A DNA stretch of 64,000 nucleotides from Halomonas sp. GD1P12. GTDB taxonomy: Bacteria; Pseudomonadota; Gammaproteobacteria; Pseudomonadales; Halomonadaceae. Below are positions 26,202 through 34,504 of the stretch, piece after piece. The notes beneath the pieces were generated by a model. That model saw nothing but the letters and a program-made list of their open reading frames with translations, made no database searches and was not told the DNA's origin. Position 1 is the stretch's first letter. Each line of letters starts with the position of its first letter. Location of the stretch: positions 1,488,001 through 1,552,000 of the forward strand of contig NZ_CP107007.1 of NCBI RefSeq assembly GCF_025725645.1, in the 5' to 3' direction. The position numbers were made by a program, and so were the translations under genes.

Positions 26202-27788
26202 TTACCGGGTGATGACCAGATCGCCCAGGTAGGGGAAGTCGATCGCGTTGACGACCGGCTCGATGTCGACACCGTCGGCAGCGGCGTAAGCCAGGTTCTG
26301 CCAGTGAAGCGTGATGTAGCCCACGTCTTCGTAAAGCATGGCTTCGGCTTCTTTCAGCATCTCGGCGCGTTTTTCCAGATCGGTTTCGCTGTCGGCCTCG
26401 GTCACCAGCGCGTCGATCTCCTCGTTGCAGTAGCCGCCGTAGTTGTACTGGCCAGCGCCGGTCTCTTCATCCGGGCAGAAGGTCAGGTACTGGAACAGGT
26501 TGGCGGTGTCTTCGGTATCCGAGTGCCAGCCGACCATCGCCATGTCCGAGCCGCGCTCGTCGTACTCCGGCCAGTACTGGGCCAGCGGCATGGTGCGAAG
26601 ATTCACGGTGATGTTGATGCGCGAGAGCATGTTGGCGACGGCCTGGGCGATCTGGGCATCGTTCACGTAGCGGTTGTTCGGGGCGATCATGTCGATGGTG
26701 AAGCCATCTTCATAGCCCGCTTCCGTCATCAACTCTTGAGCGCGTTCGATGTCGTAGCGCGGAACAAGCTCTGGATTGTGGCCGACGTAGCCTTCAGCGG
26801 AGAGCTGACCGGCGGGTGTGGCGAAGCCGCGCATCAAACGATCGGCGATGCCTTCCTGGTTGATGGCCAGATCCACGGCCTGGCGCACGCGAACATCCTG
26901 AAACGCCTCGACGCGCTCTTCGTTGAGCTGGAAACCGATGATGCGCGTACCGGGCACCTCGATCAGATTAATATTCTGTGCCTCACGCACGCGATCCAGA
27001 TCGTTGGGCGGTACGGCGTCAATGAAGTCCACGCCGCCGGAGAGGAGGGCAGCCACGCGGGAGGCGTTCTCGGAGATCGGGGTCAAAATGATCTCGGATA
27101 CGTTACCTTCGCTTTCGGTATCCCAGTAGTCGTCGAAGCGCTCGAAGTCCACCTGCACGCCCTGACGGCGGCTGGTGACCTCGAAAGGTCCGGTGCCCGA
27201 GATATTGCGCGAGGCAAAGGAGTCGCCTGCCTTGACGATTTCAGACTTGTCGCTGCCATCCTCTGTCTCACCGGTATAGAACTCACTGTCCATCGGGAAG
27301 ATGTAGGTGGCCAGGTTGAGTAGCAGCGGATAGGGCTCGGCAGTGGTGATTTCGACGGTGTAGTCGTCGATGGCTTCTGCACTTTCGACCGGCTCGAAGA
27401 TCGCGCGGTAGTCCGGGCTCTCCTTGAGACGCTCGATGGTCCAGACCACGTCCTTGGCGGTGAACTCGTTGCCGGAGTGGAAGGTCACCCCTTCACGCAG
27501 CGTCATGCGCAGGTGCGTATCGTCGACTTGTTCCCACTCAGTGGCCAGGCGCGGCTCGAACTGGAAATCCTTGGTCCAACGCACCAGGGGGTCGAAAGAG
27601 AGATGTGAAAAGCGCAGCATACCGCCGGAGAGTTGCTCGTGAATATCCAGCGTTTCCGGGTCGGCAGCGTAGCCGATACGCAGTGTTTCGGCGCTCGCCG
27701 CCGTCGACACAAGCGCGGAGCCTGCAAAGGCTGCGCCGATGATCGAAGCCAGCAGGGTTTTTTTAAAAACGGCTTTTTTGGACGTCAT
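26202..27788 (-). CDS. dppA: Periplasmic peptide-binding protein DppA-type
   Basis: A 528-residue extracellular solute-binding family 5 protein. The signal peptide ends VSTAASA, with the mature part starting ETLRIGYAADPETLDIHEQ. The family signature region is SHLSFDPLVRWTKDFQFEPRLATEWEQVDD; further landmarks are LREGVTFHSGNEFTAKDVVWTIERL and the C-terminal LHWQNLAYAAADGVD. Start MTSKKAV (27788) is slightly preferred over MGTN (27800) because GGGA spacing is better. It is the first gene of dppABCDF. Peptide specificity cannot be read from sequence. Confidence 0.92.
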   Translation of the reverse strand: MTSKKAVFKKTLLASIIGAAFAGSALVSTAASAETLRIGYAADPETLDIHEQLSGGMLRFSHLSFDPLVRWTKDFQFEPRLATEWEQVDDTHLRMTLREGVTFHSGNEFTAKDVVWTIERLKESPDYRAIFEPVESAEAIDDYTVEITTAEPYPLLLNLATYIFPMDSEFYTGETEDGSDKSEIVKAGDSFASRNISGTGPFEVTSRRQGVQVDFERFDDYWDTESEGNVSEIILTPISENASRVAALLSGGVDFIDAVPPNDLDRVREAQNINLIEVPGTRIIGFQLNEERVEAFQDVRVRQAVDLAINQEGIADRLMRGFATPAGQLSAEGYVGHNPELVPRYDIERAQELMTEAGYEDGFTIDMIAPNNRYVNDAQIAQAVANMLSRINITVNLRTMPLAQYWPEYDERGSDMAMVGWHSDTEDTANLFQYLTFCPDEETGAGQYNYGGYCNEEIDALVTEADSETDLEKRAEMLKEAEAMLYEDVGYITLHWQNLAYAAADGVDIEPVVNAIDFPYLGDLVITR

Positions 27789-27890
27789 GTTTGTTCCCAT
27801 CCCACGTTATTGTTGATTCACTGTGACCCGCGCCGTTGAGCTACCGGCGCTGGTTCAAAAGACACGGTCAGTGCCAGCATCGAACGCCAA

Positions 27891-27924
27891 GCGGCACTCT
27901 CGAAGGAGGTTTTGAGAGTGCCGC
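27891..27924. repeat. Hairpin in dppA upstream region, 11-bp perfect arms
   Basis: GCGGCACTCTC (27891-27901) pairs with GAGAGTGCCGC (27914-27924) around a 12-nt loop. On the dppA sense strand the loop reads AAAACCTCCTTC, matching the anti-Shine-Dalgarno core. It is about 100 nt upstream of the dppA start, so it is either a leader structure or an operator. Confidence 0.6.
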
Positions 27925-28095
27925 GCCCTCAACGGCGCAGTGCTAATAACATAGAGAGAGGCCATCACCGGACACAATCGAAAAAATGACACGACTCATT
28001 CATCTGCTGAATGAGCCGGCGCCAGGCCGCACCGTGCCTTATATATGAAATAAAACTAACGTATGATTTATCCCCTGCCAGAACAGGAGAACGCC

Positions 28096-28650
28096 ATGAT
28101 TGCGCGCACGCTGACATCCTTACGACGCCTTTTGGGCGCGCTGACCATGCACGCCGCGTTAGCAACGCTTTTATCGGCGACAGTGCTGGCAGACACCGAG
28201 CCGGCGCCGGCGATCAGCGCCACCTTCGACGATGAGCCGATGGCCTGGTATCTCCACGGAGAAAATGAGGATGTCAGCGCCAGTTTCGTCGAGCAGCGCC
28301 AGGCACTGGTGGTCGATATTACGGGGTTTACCGACGCTAGTGATCCGAGCCCCCGCGACTCGCTGGCGCTGCGACTATCGCTGAGCGAGGCGGGCGAGAC
28401 GCTAACGCTCGAGCAAGCCGAAGCGGTCTACTTCATTAGCAGTGACACCACCGGGCCCGTGTACCACGCGGCGGCTGGCGCGCTTAACGTCACCCTGACA
28501 CGCGCCGAGCGCGATGGCGCCTGGCTCACGCTTGTCGGTCGGATCGACGGTGATTTTGAGCTCGAGCGCGCCCCCGGGGGCCAAAGCGAAAATGAGCCCG
28601 CCACGCTTTCGGGGCGCTTCGAGCTGCGCGCTCGGCGGGTGGAGTTTTAA
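28096..28650 (+). CDS. Uncharacterised secreted protein
   Basis: A 184-residue protein with a signal peptide (MIARTLTSLRRLLGALTMHAALATLLSATVLA, cleavage before DTEP). The mature part is acidic and beta-rich, with motifs such as DDEPMAWYLHGEN and LALRLSLSEAGETLTLEQAEAVYF, and ends RFELRARRVEF. I recognise no named family. ATG 28096 has CAGGAGA 5 nt upstream. It stands alone between divergent dppA and the convergent glutaredoxin-like gene. A periplasmic location is inferred. Confidence 0.75.
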   Translation: MIARTLTSLRRLLGALTMHAALATLLSATVLADTEPAPAISATFDDEPMAWYLHGENEDVSASFVEQRQALVVDITGFTDASDPSPRDSLALRLSLSEAGETLTLEQAEAVYFISSDTTGPVYHAAAGALNVTLTRAERDGAWLTLVGRIDGDFELERAPGGQSENEPATLSGRFELRARRVEF

Positions 28651-28665
28651 AGACAGTTTCAAGGG

Positions 28666-29052
28666 CTAGCCAAAGCGCGATTCGAGCCAAGCGTTGATGT
28701 CGCTGGACTCATAAAGCCACTCGGTCTGACCGCCGTCGCGTTCGATGCGAAGACACGGCACCTTGATCTTGCCACCGCCTTGCTCGAGCGCCTGTCGGTG
28801 CTCGGCGTCGTGCTGGGCATCGCGGGTTTCGATAGGGAGATTCAGCCGGGCGATCTCCTTGCGTACCTTGATGCAAAACGGGCAGCTACGAAACTGGTAA
28901 AGCGCAAGTGCCTGGCAAGCTTCATCCACCTGGGCCTGCTCATCAGTCGTGCGCTCCTTACCCTGGGGCGTGGAGAGTTTTTCCTGAGCCAGCATGAACG
29001 GCGTCACTACCAGGCGAACGCCGCGAAAGAAGGTGCGAATCACACTACGCAT
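28666..29052 (-). CDS. Glutaredoxin-like protein with N-terminal extension
   Basis: A 128-residue protein. Residues about 48-128 form a glutaredoxin or GST-N-like thioredoxin fold with a CPFC redox motif (QFRSCPFCIKVRKEI), cis-Pro region IKVPCLRIE and the ESSDINAWLESRFG helix. Residues 1-45 are a basic, partly hydrophobic extension (TFFRGVRLVVTPFMLAQEK) that could associate with the membrane. It probably reduces disulfides with glutathione. ATG 29052 is chosen by fit to the protein. It is convergent with the secreted-protein gene. Confidence 0.82.
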   Translation of the reverse strand: MRSVIRTFFRGVRLVVTPFMLAQEKLSTPQGKERTTDEQAQVDEACQALALYQFRSCPFCIKVRKEIARLNLPIETRDAQHDAEHRQALEQGGGKIKVPCLRIERDGGQTEWLYESSDINAWLESRFG

Positions 29053-29270
29053 CGTGTACTCCAAAGGGCGAAATAGCGCCCCGCTCGAAAGGGTGGGTGG
29101 ATAAAGCGGCAATCCTGCTACAAAGCGCCTTCGTTGTCACACCGTGGGCGGATTAATTGAGCCGCAGTGGTGAGCGCTCGGCCAAGGCATGCTAGTCTCA
29201 TCGGCTGATTTTTTTACGTTTTTCATGTGCGCCGCTGCAAACGCGATGTCGGCGAGTAAGGGAGCGACCC

Positions 29271-30647
29271 ATGCATCTGCATGTTATCGGTATCTGTGGC
29301 ACTTTCATGGGGAGTTTGGCGCTGTTGGCCCGCGAGCTTGGCCACCGGGTCAGCGGATCGGATGCCAACGTCTACCCGCCCATGAGTACTCAGCTCGAGG
29401 AGGCGGGTATCGCCCTGATGCAGGGGTACCGCGCCGAGAATCTCGGCCCGGATATCGACCTGGTGGTGGTGGGCAACGCACTCTCGCGCGGAAACCCCGA
29501 GGTCGAGGCGCTTTTGAATTCGACGCTGCGCTACACCTCCGGCGCGCAGTGGCTCGCCGACTACGTGCTCCCCAGCCGCCAGGTCATCGCCGTTGCCGGC
29601 ACCCACGGCAAAACCACCACGGCGAGCCTGCTCGCCTGGTTATTGGAGAGCGCGGGCCAGGCGCCGGGTTTTCTGATCGGCGGCGTGCCGCGCAACTTCG
29701 GCGTCTCGGCGCGCCTGGGGGCACCGAATGGCCCCTTCGTGGTCGAGGCCGACGAATACGACACCGCCTTTTTCGACAAGCGCTCCAAGTTCGTCCACTA
29801 CCGTCCACACGTTGCCGTGCTCAATAATTTGGAGTTCGACCACGCCGATATTTTCCCGGACTTGGCCGCGATCGAGCGCCAGTTCCATCACCTGGTGCGC
29901 ACCGTGCCGGGCAACGGCTTGCTGCTGGTGGCCGACCATCAGCCGGCGCTTTCGCGCGTGCTCGACATGGGCGCCTGGACACCGGTAACCTTTTTCGGGA
30001 GCGACGCGCAAAGCCCCTGGCGTTACCAGCTGGAGCAGCCGGATGCCAGCCGGTTCAAGGTCATTTTCGAGCAGGGCGACACCTCTGAGGATGGCGTGGT
30101 GGAGTGGGGGCTGACCGGCGAGCACAACGCCTGCAATGCGCTCGCCGCACTCGCCTGCGCGCGCCAGCTGGGCGTGGACCTGCCGCGGGCCTGTGCTGCG
30201 CTTTCACGCTTTCAAACCCCGCGCCGCCGCCAGGAAGTGCGCGGCGACATCGCCGGCGTTCAGGTGATCGACGATTTTGCCCACCACCCCACGGCAATCG
30301 CCGCGACCCTGAAAGGCCTACGCGCTGCCACGCCCAAGGGGCGGCTTCTGGCGGTCATCGAGCCGCGCTCGAATACCATGCGGCTGGGAGCGCTGCGTGA
30401 CCGCCTGAAAGCCTGCGTAGACGATGCCGATGCGGTGTTCTGGTTCGAACCTGCCGGGCTTGACTGGTCGATGGCCTCGCTGGTCGACGAGCAGGGCCAC
30501 GGCGCGCTCTATCACGATATCGACGCGCTGGTCAGTGCGGTGGTGGCCAAGGCGCTGCCTCAGGATCGCATCGTGGTGATGTCCAACGGCGGCTTTGCCG
30601 GGGTTCACGAACGGCTTTTGAGCGCGCTTCGCGCCAGGGAGAGCTAA
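29271..30647 (+). CDS. mpl: UDP-N-acetylmuramate:tripeptide ligase (murein recycling)
   Basis: A 458-residue Mur-ligase family enzyme. The N-terminal HVIGICGTFMGSLALLARELGHRVSGSD matches Mpl. The ATP-binding loop is GTHGKTTTASLL, followed by EADEYDTAFFDKRSKFVHY and DDFAHHPTAIAATL. It joins recycled L-Ala-gamma-D-Glu-meso-DAP to UDP-MurNAc in the cytoplasm. A ribosome site TAAGGGAG precedes the ATG. The ubiX start codon abuts its stop codon, an arrangement common in gammaproteobacteria. Confidence 0.95.
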   Translation: MHLHVIGICGTFMGSLALLARELGHRVSGSDANVYPPMSTQLEEAGIALMQGYRAENLGPDIDLVVVGNALSRGNPEVEALLNSTLRYTSGAQWLADYVLPSRQVIAVAGTHGKTTTASLLAWLLESAGQAPGFLIGGVPRNFGVSARLGAPNGPFVVEADEYDTAFFDKRSKFVHYRPHVAVLNNLEFDHADIFPDLAAIERQFHHLVRTVPGNGLLLVADHQPALSRVLDMGAWTPVTFFGSDAQSPWRYQLEQPDASRFKVIFEQGDTSEDGVVEWGLTGEHNACNALAALACARQLGVDLPRACAALSRFQTPRRRQEVRGDIAGVQVIDDFAHHPTAIAATLKGLRAATPKGRLLAVIEPRSNTMRLGALRDRLKACVDDADAVFWFEPAGLDWSMASLVDEQGHGALYHDIDALVSAVVAKALPQDRIVVMSNGGFAGVHERLLSALRARES

Positions 30648-31286
30648 ATGTCGACACAGCCAGGTACCGCGCCAACCTTCAAGGCGCCAGTGAGCGTGGC
30701 GCTGACCGGCGCTTCCGGCGCCCAGTACGGGCTGCGACTGATCGAGGTGCTCATCGAGGCCGGCCACGAGGTGTGGGTGATGATCTCCAAGGCCGCGCAC
30801 ATGGTGATCGCAACCGAAACCGATGTGGATCTGCCCGCCAAGCCCGAGCGTCTGCAGGAGGCCTTGACGGCGCTGAGCGGGGCCTTCGAGGGCCAGATTC
30901 GCTGCTTCGGCCGCGAGGACTGGATGGCGCCGGTCGCCTCGGGTTCCGGGGCGCCGTCGGCGATGGTGATCTGCCCCTGCTCGACCGGCACGCTGTCGGC
31001 GGTCGCCACGGGGGCGAGCAACAATTTGATCGAGCGCGCCGCAGACGTTGCGCTCAAGGAGCGGCGAACGCTGGTGCTGGTACCGCGGGAAACCCCGTTC
31101 TCGGCGATTCATCTCGAGCACATGCTGACGCTGAGCCGGCTGGGCGCGGTGATTTTACCTGCCGCTCCCGGGTTCTATCACCGCCCGCGCACGATCGATG
31201 AGATGATCGATTTCATCGTCGCGCGCATTCTCAATCAGCTCGGTATCGCCCACACCCTGATGCCGCGCTGGGGCGAAGGCGAATAG
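30648..31286 (+). CDS. ubiX: Flavin prenyltransferase
   Basis: A 212-residue flavoprotein. Landmarks are VALTGASGAQYGLRLIEVL (FMN site), ICPCSTGTLSAVATGASNNLIERAADVALKERR and LVPRETPFSAIHLEHMLTLSRLGAVILPAAPGFYHRP. It makes prenylated FMN, the cofactor of the UbiD decarboxylase in ubiquinone synthesis. Its ATG directly follows the mpl stop codon, so it is probably translationally coupled. Confidence 0.95.
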   Translation: MSTQPGTAPTFKAPVSVALTGASGAQYGLRLIEVLIEAGHEVWVMISKAAHMVIATETDVDLPAKPERLQEALTALSGAFEGQIRCFGREDWMAPVASGSGAPSAMVICPCSTGTLSAVATGASNNLIERAADVALKERRTLVLVPRETPFSAIHLEHMLTLSRLGAVILPAAPGFYHRPRTIDEMIDFIVARILNQLGIAHTLMPRWGEGE

Positions 31287-31341
31287 GTAGGCCCCGCTGA
31301 GGTTTGGCCGTTCATATCGACTTTTTCAAGGATTCACGCAC

Positions 31342-31965
31342 ATGCTCTCCTGGGCCACGCTTTCCGTCTTCATTCCCACTTTTTTGTTCGTATCGCTGAC
31401 GCCGGGTATGTGCATGACGCTTTCAATGGTGCTGGGCATGACCCAGGGCGTCAAACGCACGCTCTGGATGATGGCCGGGGAGCTTCTGGGCGTGGGGTTG
31501 GTGGCCGCAGCGGCGGGCGCTGGCGTGGCCGCGCTGATGCTCAAGCAGCCGGCGCTCTTTACCGTGTTCAAGTGGGTTGGCGGGGCGTATCTTGCGTATC
31601 TTGGCGTGATGATGTGGCGCTCGCGAGGGCGCATGGCGATTCCTGACCAGATCGAGACCGGAAAGCCTGCCGGGCGCCTTCAGCTGGCAAGCCAAGGGTT
31701 CGTCACGGCGATTGCCAACCCGAAAGGGTGGGCGTTTTTCGTCGCCCTTTTGCCGCCGTTTCTCGACAGCAGCCGGGCGCTTTTTCACCAGCTCGTCGCG
31801 CTGATCGCGGTGATTCTCGTCATCGAGTTTGCAAGCCTTCTGGTTTACGCCACCGGCGGCAAGACCCTTCGTAAAACGCTGGGCAAAAGCGGTAACGTGC
31901 GCCTGATGAACCGCATTGCCGGCACGCTGATGATCGGCGTGGGGCTCTGGCTGGCGCTGGGCTAG
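31342..31965 (+). CDS. LysE/RhtB-family exporter
   Basis: A 207-residue inner-membrane protein with about six hydrophobic segments, the N-terminal SLTPGMCMTLSMVLGMTQG motif and the ITANPKGWAFFVALLPPFLD-like central motif (reads IANPKGWAFFVALLPPF). It belongs to the same family as the exporter at 1062-1652 but is clearly diverged. Its TAG stop lies within a CTAG that flanks the MITE-like element. Substrate unknown. Confidence 0.9.
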   Translation: MLSWATLSVFIPTFLFVSLTPGMCMTLSMVLGMTQGVKRTLWMMAGELLGVGLVAAAAGAGVAALMLKQPALFTVFKWVGGAYLAYLGVMMWRSRGRMAIPDQIETGKPAGRLQLASQGFVTAIANPKGWAFFVALLPPFLDSSRALFHQLVALIAVILVIEFASLLVYATGGKTLRKTLGKSGNVRLMNRIAGTLMIGVGLWLALG

Positions 31966-32124
31966 GCTCTGTCTGAAAAGTGCCTACGCTCGACATTACG
32001 GTGTTAAAAATTGGCTCGTGCGCGAGTTCGATCAGAATACTCATTTACACACTGTAAACTCCGTTTCTTCGCCAATTTTTGCCTTGTCTTGTCTTCACTC
32101 ACCGACTTTTCAGAAAGACCCTAG
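31962..32124. mobile_element. MITE-like element with terminal inverted repeats and CTAG flanks
   Basis: The ends read CTAGGCTCTGTCTGAAAAGT (31962-31981) and, on the complement, CTAGGGTCTTTCTGAAAAGT (32124-32105), 18 of 20 identical. CTAG on both sides looks like a 4-bp target duplication around a 155-bp core (31966-32120). CTAG targets are known for IS5-group elements. An inner inverted repeat (AAAAATTGGC and GCCAATTTTT) lets the whole element fold. There is no transposase, so it would be non-autonomous. Confidence 0.75.
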
Positions 32125-32138
32125 GCAGCTCGCTTTGA

Positions 32139-33536
32139 CTATACCGGCGGCAAAAAGGCGATGCGCAGGCCGACCAGTATTACCGTTATTCCCATCAGCG
32201 CGGTAAACGGGCAGGGTGACAGCGGCGCCCGCGCACGGTGTTGCCATAAAAGCCGGGTCAGCGCGCAGACCGAAAGCCCCAGAAGCGCCCCGCCGATCAG
32301 GTCACTCAGCCAGTGCACGCCAAGCAGAAGTCGCGACAGCGCCATGGGCAGCACGATGATGATCGCTGCCCAGTAGACCCACAGGCGATAGCGACGCGAA
32401 CACTCGGCGGCGATGAACGCGGCGGCAAGACCCACCACTACCACGAAGCCGGACGTATGGGCGCTGGGGTAGGAGAGCGAGCCAACCAGGTAATCCGGCG
32501 TCTCCGGCCGGGCGCGGCCGAATACCGCCTTGCCGACAATATTTAAAAGCGCAACGCCGCCAAGCGCTGCCCCCCAGCACGCGAGCACGTCGAAGCGCCG
32601 TTTGAGCACAAGCCACAGCGCCCAGGGCGTCATCAGTACCGCAATGCCGAGCTTGTCGCCGAGTTTGGCCAACCCCAGGCTAAACCACAGCAGCGGCTCG
32701 GTTCGAAGCCAGTCGAACAGCCGCTGGGCCTGCAGATCGAGCGTTAGCGACTCCGGGGAGGTCAGCACGTACAACGTCCAGGCGCAGAACCCCGTCAGTG
32801 CGATGATCAACAGCAGCAGCGAGGCCAGCGGTACTTCGCCGGACTGACTCATGGCAAGCCAGGGGCGGCGCGCCAAAGGCAGACGCCGCGCCAGGCGCGC
32901 GGTCATCAAATAGAGCCGGCCGTGGCGTCCCACCTGGGCGCGCCCCCAGGAGAACACGACCGCCAGTGCCACTGTGATCGCGCCAATGACCATCAGTGCG
33001 GCTTCGATGTTAGGCGGAAGTGTCAGGTAGCGCTGCCAGGTGTGGCCCAAAAGATAGCCCGGCAGCACGTAGGCGGGTGCCCATACCAGCGCCGAGCTCA
33101 GGTTGGCCCATACGAAGGTACGCGGGCGCATTCGCATCATGCCGGCAATCAGCGGAATGATGGGCCGCACCGGCCCGACGAAGCGGCCGATGAACACCGA
33201 ATAGATACCGTAACGCTCGAAAAAGCGCCTCCCGCGCTCCAGCCACTCTGGATGCTGGGACAGCGGCCACCGGCGCGTTATCTGTTCGCGGTAGTCATAG
33301 CCGAGCTTGAAGCTGACTCCGTCGCCGGCGACCGCGCCGAAAAACGCGGCCAGCAACAGCCCCAGCATATCCACTCCCTGATGGCCCGCCATGGAGGCGG
33401 CTGCGGTTACCAGCACCACGCCGGGGACCAAAAGGCCCACCACGGCCAGCGACTCGAGCGCCGATATCAAAAAGATCAGAAGAAGCAGCGTAAAAGGTGA
33501 AAGCGATAGATCCATCAGCTGTTCGGCGAGCGACAC
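32139..33536 (-). CDS. DedA-PAP2 fusion: membrane transporter plus lipid phosphatase
   Basis: A 465-residue polytopic membrane protein. The N-terminal half (about 1-190) is a DedA/SNARE-associated domain (GLLVPGVVLVTAAASMAG; FFERYGIYSVFIGRFVGPVRPIIPLIAGMM, with the conserved Phe-x-Arg-(x)3-Pro). The C-terminal half (about 220-450) is a PAP2 phosphatase with KAVFGRARP, SYPSAHTSGF and SRLLLGVHWLSDLIGG, all three catalytic motifs intact. DedA proteins include undecaprenyl-phosphate flippases and PAP2 enzymes include its pyrophosphatase, so carrier-lipid recycling is plausible. It is third in a leftward set behind the two GGDEF-like genes (35-bp gap). Confidence 0.88.
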   Translation of the reverse strand: MSLAEQLMDLSLSPFTLLLLIFLISALESLAVVGLLVPGVVLVTAAASMAGHQGVDMLGLLLAAFFGAVAGDGVSFKLGYDYREQITRRWPLSQHPEWLERGRRFFERYGIYSVFIGRFVGPVRPIIPLIAGMMRMRPRTFVWANLSSALVWAPAYVLPGYLLGHTWQRYLTLPPNIEAALMVIGAITVALAVVFSWGRAQVGRHGRLYLMTARLARRLPLARRPWLAMSQSGEVPLASLLLLIIALTGFCAWTLYVLTSPESLTLDLQAQRLFDWLRTEPLLWFSLGLAKLGDKLGIAVLMTPWALWLVLKRRFDVLACWGAALGGVALLNIVGKAVFGRARPETPDYLVGSLSYPSAHTSGFVVVVGLAAAFIAAECSRRYRLWVYWAAIIIVLPMALSRLLLGVHWLSDLIGGALLGLSVCALTRLLWQHRARAPLSPCPFTALMGITVILVGLRIAFLPPV

Positions 33537-33571
33537 AAAAGACTCCGTTCATGGTCGGGGTGCTGTGTTAA

Positions 33572-34504
33572 TCAATGACGATGTAGCGTTTCCGATAGCC
33601 GCTCGAGACGCAGAATGAAGGGAGTAAAACGCTCGTCGGGCCGCGGTAAGCATACACCGATGCGCGCCTCGAGCGGGCCGGTTTCGATCAGCACTCGCCT
33701 TGAAAGCGCCCGATAAAGACGCTCGCGTACCAGTAGCGCGCCGCTTTCGCTGGTGTCCGGCAGAACCAGCCAAAAATTCGCACCGCCCAAGCGGCCCAGC
33801 AGGTCGTGATCGCGACAGCGGCGGTTGACCTCGCTACAAAGCGCCTCCAGCAGCGCTTTTTTCGTGCGAAGGCCGAACTGCTCTTCGGCCATGTCGAGCT
33901 GGGGCAAATGGAGCACCAACACCGCCAGTCGTTTGTCGAGCAGCCGCGCGCGCTGGAACTCGTTGCTCAGCCGCTCCTTGAGCGTATCGATATCGTAAGC
34001 GTCGCATTCGTTGTCATGAGGATCAGAGGCGCGCAGCAGCGCATGGCGTCTGGCCAGCTCCCAGGGCGGCAAAGCGAACATTAAAATGATCGCCAAATAG
34101 CCGAAGGAAAGAGGAAAAAAATCGCTTTCGACCGGCGGTATCAGCCACCAAAGCGGCGTATAGAGCAAATTCAAACAAAGCGCGCTCCAGTGCGGGAGCA
34201 GCACGAACGCCGCCGCCACCGGAAGGCCCAGCCAAAGCAGTGAGTGTGCCAGGCCGAAGTAGAAGGCCGAGGAGACGCCGATATAGGCGCTGGCAAGCAA
34301 AATTGCCCGAGGCCCGTAAGGCGAAAGAGCGCGGCCGCAGTGCAAAAGCACCGCCGTTATCAGTAGCAGCGTGATAAACAGCGGCACCATCAGTTCGCGA
34401 TAGTAGCCCATGGCGTAGAGCCACAGCGTATAACAGGCGGTAATCAGCAGGCAGGCAACATACGTCAGTGACATCAGCGCCCGCGGATGTAAATATCGGG
34501 TCAT
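33572..34504 (-). CDS. Membrane protein with degenerate GGDEF domain (B)
   Basis: A 310-residue protein. Residues about 10-148 contain roughly five membrane segments. Residues about 170-285 look like a GGDEF domain (LKERLSNEFQRARLLDKRLAVLVLHL; RCRDHDLLGRLGGANFWLVLPDTS), but the active-site motif is GGANF (240-244) instead of GGDEF. The acidic residues needed for cyclase activity are therefore missing, so diguanylate cyclase activity is unlikely. ATG 34504 overlaps the stop of the upstream sister gene by 4 bp. A sensory or scaffolding role is inferred. Confidence 0.72.
   Translation of the reverse strand: MTRYLHPRALMSLTYVACLLITACYTLWLYAMGYYRELMVPLFITLLLITAVLLHCGRALSPYGPRAILLASAYIGVSSAFYFGLAHSLLWLGLPVAAAFVLLPHWSALCLNLLYTPLWWLIPPVESDFFPLSFGYLAIILMFALPPWELARRHALLRASDPHDNECDAYDIDTLKERLSNEFQRARLLDKRLAVLVLHLPQLDMAEEQFGLRTKKALLEALCSEVNRRCRDHDLLGRLGGANFWLVLPDTSESGALLVRERLYRALSRRVLIETGPLEARIGVCLPRPDERFTPFILRLERLSETLHRH

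Noticed and set aside
26190-27323. Open frame opposite dppA (377 codons)
   Set aside because: Shadow frame; dppA is unambiguous on the other strand.
31820-32206. Short open frames across the MITE-like element
   Set aside because: They read through the inverted repeats and lack ribosome sites and transposase motifs.
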